Shown one piece after another: positions 11,401 to 21,654 of a DNA stretch of 64,000 nucleotides; position 1 is the stretch's first letter; every line of letters starts with the position of its first letter. The notes under the pieces are model-generated. The model saw only the letters and a program-made list of their open reading frames with translations, was not told the DNA's origin and made no database searches. A program made the position numbers and the translations under genes. The DNA is from Brachypterus glaber (Eukaryota > Arthropoda > Insecta > Coleoptera > Kateretidae), in NCBI GenBank assembly GCA_958510825.1, contig OY294049.1, positions 21,569,536-21,633,535 on the forward strand, read 5' to 3'.

Positions 11401-11627
11401 TATTAACCTTTTTTTTTGTTTGGCTGTGTTTGTTATAAATCCCAAGTTACTTGTTTGTTGTTAAGCTTTTATATAATTTTTTATGTAGTTGTCGCCGAAA
11501 GTTTATTGGTGTTTCGGTAAATTCAGAAAGGCCATAGAGCATTGGGTTAATTACGTTTGAAAGTTTTGGAGAGTTGGCAACATATGTTACATCCACTTTT
11601 AAATTAATTTATATCTTAAACTGCAAT

Positions 11628-12597
11628 GCGCCTTGTAAACTGATATAAATAGACGGCAGTTTGCAAGTTTTGTGGTTTTCTAACTAATCGTTGGGTTTTG
11701 AAATCATTTAATATTATTTCTAAACCAGTGCCAGACTGGAAAATTAAAATAAAAAACTATAAATTGTTTTCTTAATATTTTTCTATGGTTCCAATCTATA
11801 TTTGCTACACATTTCGGCGCCTAGGCGCGCCTGTGCGTTAAGATTTTAATATGATACAGTGCCTTTAAATTCTAAAGTGGATAACTACTATAACTGCTAA
11901 GACAAGTTGTCCTATCTGCACCTGCGCCTTGTAAACTGATATAAATAGACGGCAGTTTGCAAGTTTTGTAGTTTTCTAACTAATCGCTGGGTTTTGAAAT
12001 CATTTAATATTATTTCTAAACCAGTGCCAGACTGGAAAATTAAAATAAAAAACTATAAATTGTTTTCTTAATATTTTTCTATGGTTCCAATCTATATTTG
12101 CTACACATTTCGGTGCCTAGGCGCGCCTGTGCGTTAAGATTTTAATATAATACAGTGCCTTTAAATTCTAAAGTGGATAACTACTAGAACTGCTAAGACA
12201 AGTTGTCCTATCTGCACCTGCGCCTTGTAAACTGTTACAAATAGACGGCAGTTTGCAAGTTTTGTGGTTTTCTAACTAATCGTTGGGTTTTGAAATCATT
12301 TAATATTATTTCTAAACCAGTGCCAGACTGGAAAATTAAAATAAAAAACTATAAATTGTTTTCTTAATATTTTTCTATGGTTCCAATCTATATTTGCTAC
12401 ACATTTCGGCGCCTAGGCGCGCCTGTGCGTTAAGATTTTAATATAATACAGTGCCTTTAAATTCTAAAGTGGATAACTACTAGAACTTCTAAGATAAGTT
12501 GTCCTATCTGCACCTGCGCCTTGTAAACTGATACAAATAGACGGCAGTTTGCAAGTTTTGTGGTTTTCTAACTAATCACTGGGTTTTGAAATCAATA
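11628..12597. repeat. Tandem satellite, 296-bp unit, about 3.3 copies
   Basis: Units start at GCGCCTTGTAAACTG near 11628, 11924, 12220 and 12516, giving a period of 296 bp each time. Copies differ at only a few positions. The fourth stops about 80 bp in. Each full unit includes the GC-rich self-complementary block GGCGCCTAGGCGCGCC (the second unit has GGTGCC). Just after the array, 12629-12650 carries the reverse complement of the unit's CAAGTTGTCCTATCTGCA word. Confidence 0.9.
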
Positions 12598-13154
12598 CAA
12601 TGGTGCCGTTATCTCAAAAAAATAATTTTTGCAGATAGGACAACTTGTTTTATTAGGGCAGTGTACATACGTATAGGTACCTATGGAATCCATAGTATGG
12701 ATGCTTTTTATGGTAAGTATACGATTTTACCGAGATGTGGTCCAAACTCTGGTTTATGTACACCTACTTCGAGTACATCAAGTAATTTTTACATTGTAAG
12801 TACCTAATACATGTTTTGTATGTACTTCGACTACTTTAAATAATAAAAATCACATAAATCAGAAAAAAATAAATAAAATGTTGAGCAGTATAATTTTTTC
12901 ACTTTATAAGGTAAATCTTTAATTATAAAACTGAAAGTGATACCTGAACGTGTAAATCTAACTTACTTACGTTATCTAATCTTCTTCCCTCTTCATTTTC
13001 TCACAAATATCCTTTCATCTTTTCATTTTTCCTCGAAGTTCAAAGGAAAATTACGGGAGGCATTTAATATGAGTTTTTCGTTAATTGAGTTTTGTATTTT
13101 CACAGCCAACAGAGAATTCCATATAATCCTGAAAGTATGTAATGCATCATATGC
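12598..13154. other. Unassigned DNA
   Basis: Apart from the inverted satellite word at 12629-12650, no gene or repeat is recognised. Confidence 0.4.
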
Positions 13155-13432
13155 CATAGTATACTCTTGGCAATTAATATATAGTCTGACACACGATAAG
13201 AAAGCTACGACAAACGGGGGGAGGTAGGAGCAGAAACCGCTTCCATTAAGCGAATTCAACAGGAACGTGTGTCTAGATTTTATATTCAAGTATACTATAG
13301 TATAATCTTGGCAATTAATATATAGTCTGACACACGGTAAGAAAGCTACAGACCGGGGAGTTAGGAGCAGAAAGCGCTTCGATTAAGCGAATTCAAGGTA
13401 CACTTTAGCCCAGATTTTATATTCAAGTATAT
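13155..13432. repeat. Direct duplication of a 140-bp unit
   Basis: Two consecutive copies share CTTGGCAATTAATATATAGT, CTGACACACG, TAAGAAAGCTAC, GGAGCAGAAA and TTAAGCGAATTCAA. Copies lie at about 13155-13294 and 13295-13432, with roughly 85 percent identity by eye. Function unknown. Confidence 0.8.
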
Positions 13433-13559
13433 TGCTCATGTTTTGCCGCATTCTTTCGAGATCTTTAGAACCGTGTGTCAAACAATAATAGTCGGACAGC
13501 TGGTGACCATTTTTAATTTATTATTTTTTCCCGGCTGTATTTTATATATGTCTTAAAGT

Positions 13560-13860
13560 ACATTCAAATTAGGTCTTGCAAAAAATTTTTAGGATAAGTC
13601 ATGTCACCACCTTTTTGGGGCTTCTAGCACCCAAAGGAATCCGATTCAGAACCTGGAGATTTGGAAATAGCTCAATTTGAATGTACTTTAAGACATCTTT
13701 AAAATTCAAATGCAAAAAGTTTATTTTTTCGTTAAAAGAAAAATAAATTGGAAAAATATGTTTTTGAAAAAAATTGTTTTTACTCAATTTTACCCCCTAA
13801 CCCCAAACCGATTGTTACCGACAGACCGACCGACATACTTTTTTTTACGGAAATTATATT
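13560..13860. repeat. Dispersed family Z fragment
   Basis: Shares TTTTACCCCCTAACCCCAAA and the following CCGACAGACCGACCGACAT stretch with 43235-43560 and, inverted, with 61005-61290. There is no coding capacity. Confidence 0.5.
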
Positions 13861-14140
13861 TTTTGGATATAAAACGTCCAGAAACGTAAAAAAGCAATAA
13901 ATTTGTTCCGAAATTTTTTTACTACTCAGGACTTTTCTTGGGGAAAGTAAAATAAATATTTTTTTTAAGGATCTAACACTCAAAAAGTTTACAAGTATAG
14001 CTAAATAACTAATTAGATGAAAGAAGATACATTAAACTTAAGAAAATATTTGAAATTACATGGATGTTTTCACTAGTTTAACACATTAAAAAAGAAGCCC
14101 AGAATCTAAATGTTTGGTTTGTTATATTTTTTATTTATTA

Positions 14141-14300
14141 GCTACAGACACGGGTAGATTTTACGCCTGGATAGTATCCAATTATGGATTTCTCCCCACT
14201 TCGACTAACTACCGCTTTCCGCGTCTCAGTACCTTTCGGACATTTATTTTAAGTCCTTAATCCGGGCAGAGAAGTTGGTATGTTGCACGTGATCATTTAA
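14141..14300. repeat. Dispersed 160-bp repeat family, copy 2
   Basis: Second copy of the block at 8009-8170, in the same orientation. It sits just beyond the 3' end of the non-LTR retrotransposon, but the same block without a retrotransposon at 8 kb shows it is independent. Confidence 0.6.
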
Positions 14301-14528
14301 ATTTTGGAGTCGTAAAAAATAAGCCATGACTGTAAGAAATAATAAAAAATAGGGTTTATCAATTGCAAAAAAAAATATAATTTTTTTAGAATTGTATGTT
14401 TATGTTGTTTATTTATAATTAAGTTCTTAAGAATAAGAATAAGAATAAGAATTTATTGATGTACAAAAGCCACCTTACGGCGGATATACAAGTCAAAGAA
14501 AAAGATACAATTACTTATATTATAAATA

Positions 14529-15788
14529 TTATAAATTATCCTCAAGATTATCGTTTAAAAATTCTTGTAACGAATAATAAGCTTTATTTGTTAAAAAGTC
14601 TTTAACTTTAATTTTAAATGTTTTTATACAGAGACATCTATACAGGCCCGGTAGTTTGTTATATATTTTTATGCCTACATAAGATATAGATTTTTCAAAT
14701 TTAGCTTTTTTATGCAAAGGAATACATAACTCATCACGCCTTCGGGTAAAGTACCCATGGAAGTCTGAGTTTTTGTTAAATAAAAACTGATTCTCATGCA
14801 TATATACCAGGCATCTATAGATGTAGATGCATGGCATTGTCAAAATTTTATATTTTTGAAAGGTGCTTTTACAAGTTTCTCTGAATTTGAGACTAAACAT
14901 TCTTTTAATAATTCGTTTCTGAGCAATAAATACTCTATTCCAACTTACACTATTACCCCAGAGAATAACATTATAATTAATGTGGCTAAAAGCCAGGCTA
15001 TAGTAAACATTTAAGATACCTTCCAGAGGTAGTACAGGTTTTAACTTTGTAATTGCATAAAACGCGCTACTTAACTTTTTGCATACCGAATTTACTTGTT
15101 CATCCCATTTAAAACCACAATCTAAATACACCCCCAAAAATTTGGTGGATTGTGTCGGCAAAATATTTTTTCCATTTATATTTATATTTATTATGGGATC
15201 CAAATTGATAATGTTATTAAAAAATAAACAAACCGTTTTATCCAAATTCAAAATGAGGTTATTGGCGTTGCACCAATCTGAAAAGGATTTTATAATTATT
15301 TTAATTTTTCTTATTAGGTCATCAGGAGTCTGCGCTGAAACCCCAAAGGAAGTATCGTCTGCAAACATAGCTATTATTTCGGCGATTACATGCTCTGGCA
15401 TATCGTTGACATACAGCAAGAAGATAAGGGGTCCCAGCACAGACCCCTGAGGTACGCCTATGTCTATATTAAAAATTTTTGAAATTGTTTCACCAATTCG
15501 AACATACATTTTCCTGTGGGAAAGAAAATCAATTAACCATGCAAGTACATTGTTTCTAAAACCTACACTAAAGAGCTTATCTCTTGTAAAAGATATTTTT
15601 AGGCAATCGAAGGCTCTTGATAGGTCGAATAAGAGCGCCGCCACAAATAAACCCTCATCCATTTTTTTATGAATATAATCAGTAAAAGTGTGTGCGGCGG
15701 TCTCAGTCGACCTACCCCTTCTAAAGCCATGTTGAAAATGAGTTAATATATTTTTACTTTCTATAAATTCTACTATTCGTAGGTACAT
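14529..15788 (-). pseudogene. Reverse transcriptase, non-LTR, main open segment
   Basis: A 419-codon open stretch. Near residue 20 lies HGFRRGRSTETA, followed by the catalytic FDLSRAFDCL, then VPQGSVLGPLIFLLYVNDMP, and the polymerase active site FADD. The thumb and C-terminal region end with a YNKLPGLY segment usual in Jockey/CR1-like proteins without RNase H. In a working element this enzyme copies the element RNA at the nicked target. All visible catalytic aspartates are kept, so decay is recent. The first methionine is internal to the true protein: upstream sequence continues the domain after a frameshift. Confidence 0.9.
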
Positions 15789-16003
15789 TATTCTTTCGAA
15801 TAATTTCGAGATATTGTTTAATACTGGCCACTGGCCTATAGTTGGCCTTGTCTTTGGGATTATTTTTTTAATATATTGGGATTGTTGACGCCGTTTTTAA
15901 AGAACTAGGAAATTTACCCTCTTGTATGGAGTAGTTTACGAGATGAGCTAGTGGTTCTGATATGCAGTTGGCGACTGATTTTAATATTTTTATTGACACA
16001 TTA
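15789..16003 (-). pseudogene. Reverse transcriptase fingers, disrupted join
   Basis: Minus-strand translation gives PDNVSIKILKSVANCISEPL, then an EGKFPSSLKTA segment, then an in-frame TAA after IPIY, then NPKDKANYRPVAS. Immediately after that the frame shifts to reach NNISKLFERI and the downstream segment. These are the usual N-terminal reverse transcriptase motifs, so the two longer open pieces are halves of one broken gene. Confidence 0.8.
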
Positions 16004-16450
16004 TCAGGGCCACAGCTTTTTTTTGTTTTTTAGGTTTTTTATTATATTTAAAATTTCAGTGCTAGTAACAGGTCTAAAATTAAATATATTGTTATTTGGC
16101 TTGGAAACAGTGCATTTATCTGGTAAATTATCACCAAAGTGGTCCTTTAATGTGGCATATGTGATTTCAGAAAAATATTTACCAAAAACAAGCGCTAGCT
16201 CATTGGGACTAGACACCTGTTCGTTGTTTTCATCAAGTATTATATTTTTGTGTTTTTTATTTCTGCCTAAATTTTGGTTAGCAAGTTGCCATATTTTTTT
16301 TTGTTTATTGTCAGAGTTATTTATTAGGCTCTGATAATATATCTTTTTGGTTTCTTCGATTAACTTATTATGTTGTTTTTTTGCTTGTTTGTACAGTAAA
16401 AAGGTGTTGCTATCGTTCATGTTTTTTGCTAACCAAAATAGGTTTTTCAA
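16004..16450 (-). pseudogene. Linker between endonuclease and reverse transcriptase
   Basis: A 148-codon segment rich in K, N and Q, with KKIWQLANQNLGRNKK and a GKYFSEI segment, as usually found between the endonuclease and polymerase domains of Jockey/CR1-type proteins. Upstream, the sequence degenerates into an A/T tract near 16470 and no endonuclease motifs are seen. The apparent start is therefore not a real translation start. Confidence 0.75.
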
Positions 16451-16624
16451 GTTCTTACTTAATTTTATCTTATATTTTTTTTTCTTTCTTCTACCAAGTT
16501 ATTTAAATAAATTTTCCTAAAAAAGTCAAAATTAACAAAAAATAACATTATAGTACAAATAACTCATTTAAATATTATGTTCTATTGCATTTATAATTAA
16601 ACAAGCCGTGAAGATATGTAATGC

Positions 16625-16930
16625 TACGCAATATTTTTGTTTTGTTTTTTGGAGGATTACCTTAAAAAACAATAGGAATCTTCTCCTTCTAGAATTTGAT
16701 TTTTCCTCAAAATTTCAAGTCGATCGGATTATTCTTTCCTAAGTTATCGTCTCATCAAGAATCGTGACACCGGACAGACGGAAGGACATTTGAAAAAAAA
16801 GTTGCTTATTTTTTCATGAAACAAATTTATATCCATGATTTTTTTACCAAGGACGATTTTGTAAACTTTGAAAATTCGAAACTAGCGTATTATATTATTC
16901 TAGCGCAGGCGCTGTGAATAATATAATAAT
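16625..16930. mobile_element. Dispersed repeat family A, copy 2
   Basis: Diverged full-length match to 251-570, including AAAATTTCAAGTCGAT, ACCGGACAGACGGA, TTTCATGAAAC and the terminal hairpin. It begins shortly upstream of the retrotransposon's 5' break. Confidence 0.65.
16888..16928. repeat. Perfect 13-bp hairpin, GC-rich loop
   Basis: TATTATATTATTC (16888-16900) pairs perfectly with GAATAATATAATA (16916-16928). The 15-nt loop is TAGCGCAGGCGCTGT. Compared with copy 1 (521-562), arm changes are compensated on both sides. Confidence 0.8.
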
Positions 16931-17001
16931 TAAAGCTATAAAGAACAGGTTTAATGATAAATAAATAAAATTTTTAAAAATGTTGTTCGACTCTTAAATT
17001 G

Positions 17002-17460
17002 TTTTTCTATTTTGCGACTCTTATGAGCTCATAATCACACGCATTTTGCGTGTTCTTATAGGCTCACAAGAGGTCTCTACTTTTATTTTGTTGGGTTGGC
17101 AACATGCAAAAGCCTATCTCTTGACGTTTTGCGTGCAAATGTAAATTTCGATTTAAAGTTTAATTTTTTACAAAATTTTGTGTTTGGATTATTTTTTACC
17201 GTGTTAAAATTGTGGACTGGTTAATTGGAGTGAAAAAAGAAAAGATGACTGTAAAATATATCAAAATATAATTTGTTCTTAGAATTTTAAACATAGTGTA
17301 AACTGTAATGCCAACCCAAAACAAAAATCCCTAAATCAGTCATCAATTTAAATGTAAGTTTTTTAAATTTTAGAGCAAAATAGAAAAAATTGTATAAAGC
17401 ACCAGTTTCATAACATGTTTTTAGAGCACTAGTACTTTAGAAAACGTATGTTATGAAACT
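17002..17460. mobile_element. MITE family L, copy 1
   Basis: TTTTTCTATTTTGC at 17002-17015 is the exact inverse of 17375-17388. Similarity to the copy at 21188-21633 continues about 60 bp past the right repeat. There an inverted pair, GTTTCATAACAT / ATGTTATGAAAC, forms a hairpin in this copy. It is non-coding, and copies are about 85 percent alike by eye. Confidence 0.7.
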
Positions 17461-17881
17461 AGTACTTTAATATACTATTAAAGGGGGCGTAATTTTTACT
17501 CAATGTCTGTAGTAACGTTCCATAAATAAAGTGTATGTCGCAAAGGGTTAATAAATGTTAAATTTAACCTAGAATTTGGCAAAATCAATGAAAGAATAAG
17601 ATAATCTTCTAGAGATAACCGAAGAGTATAACAAGAAGATAATTTAAATCTCAAGTTTATTATAGGGTTACAGTTGTTGACTGATCACGTTTCTCGTATG
17701 AAACCGATTCTCTAAGGGCCAGAGCTAAAGGGTAGTTCGTGTTGACAGATAGGATGAAGTGAAATTCTGCTTACTTTTCGACGAAAAACGTGTTTGAACC
17801 TTAGATTATTTTATTTGCTACTGCCCATTCAATACTGACAAGCTAGGAATATATCGTCTTCAAAGTGGTAGAGGTTCGTAA
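17461..17881. other. Unassigned DNA
   Basis: No gene, repeat or structure recognised. Confidence 0.4.
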
Positions 17882-18036
17882 GGGAACGTTCAAGTATTAC
17901 CTAACGCTCCTAGGGGAGGGGTCATTTTGGAGTGTTACGCCCATGTTAATGGTATAGGAAAATAGAGTTACAGGGGGAGGGTCCTAAATGATCAAAAATG
18001 ATCAAAATTTGCCTTACGTAATACTTGAACGTTTCC
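17882..18036. mobile_element. MITE family H, copy 1 (TAA target duplication)
   Basis: Ends GGGAACGTTCAAGTATTAC and GTAATACTTGAACGTTTCC are near-perfect inverted repeats. Direct TAA flanks lie at 17879-17881 and 18037-18039. A 3-bp T-A-rich target duplication fits the PIF/Harbinger superfamily. A second copy lies at 60545-60688. It is 155 bp long and has no coding capacity. Confidence 0.85.
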
Positions 18037-18436
18037 TAAAGAGTTTTTAAAATCATAAACAGCAATAATATAATTATTTTTGCCGTTCTTAAATAATTCC
18101 TTGTCGTCCTTATTTTTTCATGAAATGTTTGATAATTTGTGACAGAACGGGGCAGCGAAATGACATAACGGGATATATCTAACCTTGCGCAGTACCCATC
18201 TCTGTCAGCTGTGAAATACTGTCAGTCTTAAAACAATTCGTCAACCCAGTATTGGTTTGTCCTATCTCCAAAAATCCCCTAAAAATTTCAAAATATCCGA
18301 AAATAGAGATAAGAAATAACGAATTATTAGTAGTTCGTTTATACTGTCAGTACTGTCAGATCGTCGTTTCTGTTAATTTTTTGAGTTGTACTGTATTTTA
18401 GTTGTTTTTTTGCTGCGTTTGTTTATAATTTTAAAC

Positions 18437-18484
18437 ATGACCTGTATTGTTCCTTTATGTAAGAGCAAAGGGGCAATTCCTGGT
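18437..18484 (+). pseudogene. THAP-like zinc-finger first exon (candidate)
   Basis: Translates as MTCIVPLCKSKGAIPG and stops at a consensus splice donor (GGT|GTAAGT). Cys-X4-Cys followed by K-S at the very N-terminus is how THAP DNA-binding domains begin. About 240 bp upstream a TTGCGCAG word is followed by CTCTGTCAG. A possible continuation is an acceptor-flanked segment near 18645-18700 (translated HSIPQQLWKSYLVYD), but linking the two is inference. No complete domain can be assembled, so this may be a decayed transposase or host-gene remnant. Confidence 0.4.
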
Positions 18485-18811
18485 GTAAGTACTCGAAATT
18501 CAAACACACCTCGAAAAATTATTATAAAACGATAAAAAAAATAAACTTTTTTGACCTTCGTAGATATTTATTGTTTTTTTTGCATTTTTTACAATTTTTA
18601 TTTGAAACATAAAAGTACGGTTAAAAAATACATTTATCACAGTATTCCGCAACAGCTTTGGAAGTCTTACCTTGTCTATGATCAACACGAAGTCCAAAGT
18701 AAGTTTACTCAAGCGTCCCAAACAAAAAAAATCTAAAATTACTACTAAACTAAACTAAGTAATATTTGGCGCTCTATAGAGCGTTTACGGTTCAAATACT
18801 AAGTTAATTAT
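18485..18811. other. Intron-like AT-rich DNA after the THAP-like exon
   Basis: No independent feature except the possible exon at about 18645-18700 mentioned for the THAP-like start. Confidence 0.35.
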
Positions 18812-18813
18812 TA

Positions 18814-19120
18814 GGGTGACCCACCAAAATTTCAAATTAAAAAATTTGGAGGTCCCACCCCTTAAATTTTCTGTTTTTTTTTAGGTTATTCATTTACTAT
18901 TCTCTTATACCATGCCGTGTTAAAAAGATTTAAACAAAAAATCCTTCGGACTTAAAAAAAAAAATAAAACTAAAGAAACATATATTTTTAAAAAATGGCT
19001 GTGAGCGACCTCTAGGTTTTTTTTTAAATTCTGAAAAAATTCAGGGATGATACTCTTACCCCAATGAACAAATTTAACAGGCGAGAGCTCCAATTTTTTT
19101 GAAATTTTGGTGGGTCACCC
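18814..19120. mobile_element. 307-bp MITE with TA target duplication
   Basis: GGGTGACCCACCAAAATTTC at the left end is repeated inverted at the right end (23 bp in all, perfect). TA lies on both sides (18812-18813 and 19121-19122). TA duplication fits the Tc1/mariner group. The interior is A/T-rich and has no frame. Confidence 0.85.
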
Positions 19121-19242
19121 TAGTAATTATATACAGTTTGGATGTTGTATTTTTTTACATTTGACATTTACTTAAAAAGTTTTAGTTTTAAATGGATCTA
19201 CTAATTACGGGTGGAAATTTCACCTATAAACTAAAGTTTCTT

Positions 19243-19680
19243 AAAATTGTGTGATTGTTTTTGGGTGTCGGGCTTTTAAACAACCATAAAACTTGTTTTT
19301 TTAATTTATTATTTGGACGTTTCGATTCTTGTTTGAATCGTTTTCAACAATAAAAATAAATTGTTAAGCTTTGGTTTTAGTCAAATTTTGATTATGCCAT
19401 AGCATTTTCAGTGCTTGTAATGGTTTTATACATAAGAATGGTATTCTTATGTATAAAACCATTACAAGCACTAAAAATGCTATGGTATTCTTATGTATAA
19501 AACCATTACAAGCACTAAAAATGCTATGGCGTAATCAAAATTGACCAAAACCAAAGCTTAACAATTTATTTTTATTGTTGAAAACGATTCAAACAAGAAT
19601 CGAAACGTCCAAATAATAAATTAAAAAAACAAGTTTTATGGTTGTTTAAAAGCCCGACACCCAAAAACCATCACACAATT
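19243..19680. mobile_element. 438-bp near-perfect palindrome, Penelope-terminus-like arms
   Basis: The left arm starts near AATTGTGTGATTG and the right arm ends CACACAATT. The arms match almost perfectly over about 190 bp. The centre holds a 44-bp direct duplication (19441-19484 and 19485-19528). Within each arm, CGATTC, AAACAA and GAATCG, then AAACGTCC resemble the stem II and GAAAC core seen in Penelope-type terminal repeats. However, the preceding TTGAAAA deviates from CTGATGA. Flanks share CTTAAAATT and TACGGGT words in direct orientation, possibly a diverged target duplication. Confidence 0.75.
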
Positions 19681-20575
19681 GATTTATACGGGTAAGAACT
19701 TCAAATTAAGTTTCTTAAAATTAATTTTGACGTTTCTACAAAAATTAAAACTGTGATTGGTACATTCCATTGTAGTCACAAAATTGCACCGGATATGCCA
19801 TAAAGTATACCAGATATATGGCATAAAGTATAACGTTCTAATACGTTAAAAAAAACTGCTTACTATATTCTACCGTGTAGAAAATGATATCATAAATCTT
19901 TAAACTACTCCAACACCCACCTCCTGTATACATGTACGTCAATAAGTATACGCTTATTTTTTAGGTACTTACATTTTATGATACAAATGTCTTTCTATTT
20001 TATGTTGTTGCTGACATAAAATCTTGTAATGCGCATAAATTTTTTACACAATGCATTTCTATGTGATAGCTTTCATACTTCAATGCCACGATTGAATTTA
20101 TTAAAAATTTATAGACAGGGGGATCCGTTCAAAACAAACTCCCCGTTTTTTTCGCATTAATAAAGCTATAAAAATAAAATTCATACTAGTCCATTTAACC
20201 CAACAAGCTACTAACTGTTTTGAAAATCTATAAATTTTTCCTTATCATACAAACTGTTATTAAAGGATATACAGTTGAATCTAAGTTTATAAAGTAATAT
20301 TTTTAACAACTCTTGTATATTATCGTCCAATAACGTGAATTTAAGCAACGAAATTAGCTTTTAGAATCTATTGCGTAATATTATTTTTTTCTTCAAGCCT
20401 ACTAAAATGCTCATATTTTATAACTGAACACACTAGTTAGAAGTGATCTATTTTTTAACAGTAAAAAAATAAGTTCATTGTTATACTCCGTAAAAAAAAG
20501 TTAGTTAGCAAAACCACCACTGGCGGCAGAACACTTTGACTTTGATGACAGCCATACTTCAAACTTGTTTATTAT
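19681..20575. other. Unassigned DNA
   Basis: No gene or convincing repeat recognised. Confidence 0.4.
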
Positions 20576-20752
20576 GCAAACAGGTGGTTGACTCGAGATT
20601 CTGTGCAAAAACCTTGTGTGAAATTGATTGAAGAAGAATATATGGTTTACACACCTACAAATCTTTCAGAAATTGCAAATGCTACATTAGACAAGTTACC
20701 ATCGAAATCCCGAAAAGTGTACGACTTAGCCTACGAAAAAAAATTAAAATGA
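20576..20752 (+). pseudogene. Possible tyrosine-recombinase (Crypton-like) N-terminal fragment
   Basis: An open stretch ending at TGA (20750-20752) reads ANRWLTRDSVQ, later LSEIANATLDKLPSKSRKVY and DLAYEKKLK. The pattern of an acidic helix, then LPxKSxxxYxxAY, resembles the SAM-like N-terminal region of eukaryotic Crypton-type tyrosine recombinases. An acceptor-like AAACAG precedes it. No catalytic R-H-R-Y region follows, so at most this is a relic. An unrelated short frame is a real alternative. Confidence 0.35.
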
Positions 20753-20904
20753 GCTAAGGAAGGTTTAAGTTTATTTCGAAAGGGTTTTATTGACCTATTT
20801 TAATAAAAAAAACATACTTTATTACTAAATAAATTATATGCAAAAATTAATATTTAAAAAAATATATATAGGATACTTGAAGAACAAATAGTATGTTTCA
20901 CTCG

Positions 20905-21003
20905 GAGGAAAAGTGCTTTTTTTACTCTTCTGTAGTTGCCACACTCCGCTTCGCGTCGTCCGTAAATTCTACAGACTAGTAATAAAAAGCTTTACTTTTC
21001 CTC
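20905..21003. repeat. Foldback hairpin with GC-rich CGCTTCGCGTCGTCCG loop
   Basis: GAGGAAAAGT (20905-20914) pairs with ACTTTTCCTC (20994-21003). Inner arms CTGTAG / CTACAG close a loop that reads TTTACGGACGA on the minus strand. The same 11-mer opens the loop of the foldback in the triplicated unit (for example near 48512), linking the two structures by sequence and not only by shape. Confidence 0.75.
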
Positions 21004-21187
21004 AACAATATACTCTTATTTTTTAATATCTGCATAAATTATAAATTAAATCCTGTGTTTGTACAGAGCCCACTGGATTTTTTATTTGTGTTAAATTGAT
21101 TGTCAATAAACATATTTTTCAAATGAAAATGTGGTAAAAAAATTCAAAAGAATACAGGCAGGTTTAGTTTTGGATCATTAAATATAT

Positions 21188-21633
21188 TTTTTCTATTTTG
21201 CTTATCTTATAAGCTCATAATCACACGCGTTTTGTGTGTTCTTGTAGGCCCATAAGAGGTCTCTACTTTTTTTCTTTTGGGTTGGCAACAGACAAAAGTC
21301 TATCTCTTGTCGTTTGCCGTGCAATTGTGAACGTCGGTTTAAAGTTTAATTTTCTACAAAATTTTGTGTTTAGGTTATGTTTTACCGTGTTAAAATTGTG
21401 GCTTTGTTACTTGCAGTGGAAAAGAGGAGAAATGGCTATAAAATATATCAAAATAATATTCGTTCTTAGAATTTTAAACATGGCGAAAACTGTAATGCCA
21501 ATTCGAAACAAAAATCCCTAAATCAGTCATCAATTTAAATGTAAGTTTTTTAAAATTTTAGAGCTAAATAGAAAAAATTGTATAAAGCACTCGTTTCATA
21601 ACACGTTTTTAGCACACTAGTTTTTTAGAAAAC
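21188..21633. mobile_element. MITE family L, copy 2
   Basis: Same orientation and layout as 17002-17460. The inverted ends TTTTTCTATTTTGC (21188-21201) and GCTAAATAGAAAAA (21563-21576) differ at one position. The 95-codon frame inside has no recognisable domain and is disrupted in the other copy. Confidence 0.7.
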
Positions 21634-21654
21634 TCAGGTGAAACTGTAAACACA

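Larger units (their letters stand above)
14428..16500 (-). mobile_element. 5'-truncated non-LTR retrotransposon (Jockey/CR1-like)
   Basis: On the minus strand it runs from a linker region through reverse transcriptase to a short 3' UTR that ends in tandem TTCTTA units (14428-14456). Such a short repeated tail is typical of some insect non-LTR elements. The apurinic endonuclease that should lie upstream is absent, so insertion was 5'-truncated. One stop codon and one frameshift near 15800-15900 break the reading frame. Clade is judged from motif style and the lack of RNase H. Confidence 0.85.

Noticed and set aside
13023..13289. Overlapping 88- and 96-codon frames on opposite strands
   Set aside because: They overlap antisense and run into the 140-bp duplication. 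Composition looks random and no domain is recognised.
14796..15672. Plus-strand frames opposite the reverse transcriptase
   Set aside because: They are antisense shadows of the minus-strand coding sequence.
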